Assembly (NCBI GenBank): GCA_963555705.1
Contig: OY743177.1
Location: 56,626,096-56,690,095, forward strand
From: Ligustrum vulgare
Lineage: Eukaryota; Streptophyta; Magnoliopsida; Lamiales; Oleaceae
Reading direction: 5' to 3'
Length of the DNA: 64,000 nucleotides
Under the pieces are notes generated by a model, which was given only the letters and a program-made list of their open reading frames with translations, ran no database searches and was not told the DNA's origin. The translations under genes were made by a program, and so were the position numbers. Below, piece after piece: positions 63,956 to 64,000 of this stretch. Within the stretch, counting starts at the first letter, position 1. Every line of letters begins with the position of its first letter.

Positions 63956-64000
63956 GATTCCTTTACCTTTGTTATTGTTTTCTAATATTTCTATTCTTTT

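Larger units (their letters stand above)
59170..64000 (-). mobile_element. Endogenous pararetrovirus (Caulimoviridae), partial and defective
   Basis: Read on the minus strand, in order: aspartic protease (63955-63536), reverse transcriptase (63217-62539), RNase H (62083-61799), a transactivator/viroplasmin-like region (61783-60626), a small ORF, a CaMV-like TATA region (60155), a polyadenylation signal (59917), and a new ORF start (59508). No LTRs and no integrase are present, as expected for a pararetrovirus and not a Ty3 element. Each replication ORF carries stops or frame changes. A separate transactivator-like ORF behind the polymerase resembles the layout of cavemo-, solendo- and caulimovirus genomes; the genus is not certain. 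Movement and coat protein genes are outside the window. Confidence 0.82.

Overview
This is nuclear DNA of a flowering plant, almost certainly a eudicot. It is AT-rich, its genes have GT-AG introns, and three of the four intact genes encode plant-specific or chloroplast-linked proteins. It also holds plant Copia and Ty3/gypsy LTR elements, many MITEs, a mitochondrial DNA insert (nad1) and an endogenous caulimovirus-type pararetrovirus. No bacterial features, CRISPR arrays, tRNA or rRNA genes were seen.

Four genes look intact and functional. (1) PGR5, proton gradient regulation 5, minus strand, 2 exons, 13179-13708. (2) A two-RRM glycine-rich hnRNP-type RNA-binding protein, plus strand, 2 exons, 36674-40268, 442 aa. 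(3) A DUF810/UNC-13-homolog (PATROL1 family) protein, plus strand, 5 exons, 47702-51580, 990 aa. (4) Organellar methionyl-tRNA synthetase (OVA1 type), minus strand, 12 exons, 52128-57041, 615 aa. All exon joins given here keep the frame, and their junctions are GT...AG. Genes 3 and 4 converge, with about 550 bp between their stop codons.

Layout. 1-13 kb is a transposon graveyard: a Helitron-like end, a PIF/Harbinger-like element with a nested MITE, a hAT-like element with an 8-bp duplication, pararetroviral scraps, a broken ARIADNE-type RBR gene, a complete non-autonomous LTR element that encodes a retropepsin-like protein, and a Copia remnant. 13-14 kb is PGR5. 14-23 kb holds a hAT-like element, a decayed 5-kb Copia element, a non-coding LTR element on the minus strand and another TAGGG-ended element. 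24-36 kb holds MITEs, a nad1 NUMT, broken ABCG exons, and two inverted copies of a 1,106-bp element. Each copy carries a bZIP-like basic-region fragment. 36.6-57 kb is the gene-rich part. 59-64 kb is an endogenous pararetrovirus on the minus strand that runs off the window.

The most notable signals are the equal-length, nearly identical inverted pair at 25.5 and 34.9 kb; a chain of three TTA-target elements that share their target duplications (33467-34730); a recurrent MITE landing site inside sister elements; the retropepsin-only LTR element with intact 5-bp duplications; and the pararetrovirus, whose CaMV-like TATA region points toward the OVA1 gene.
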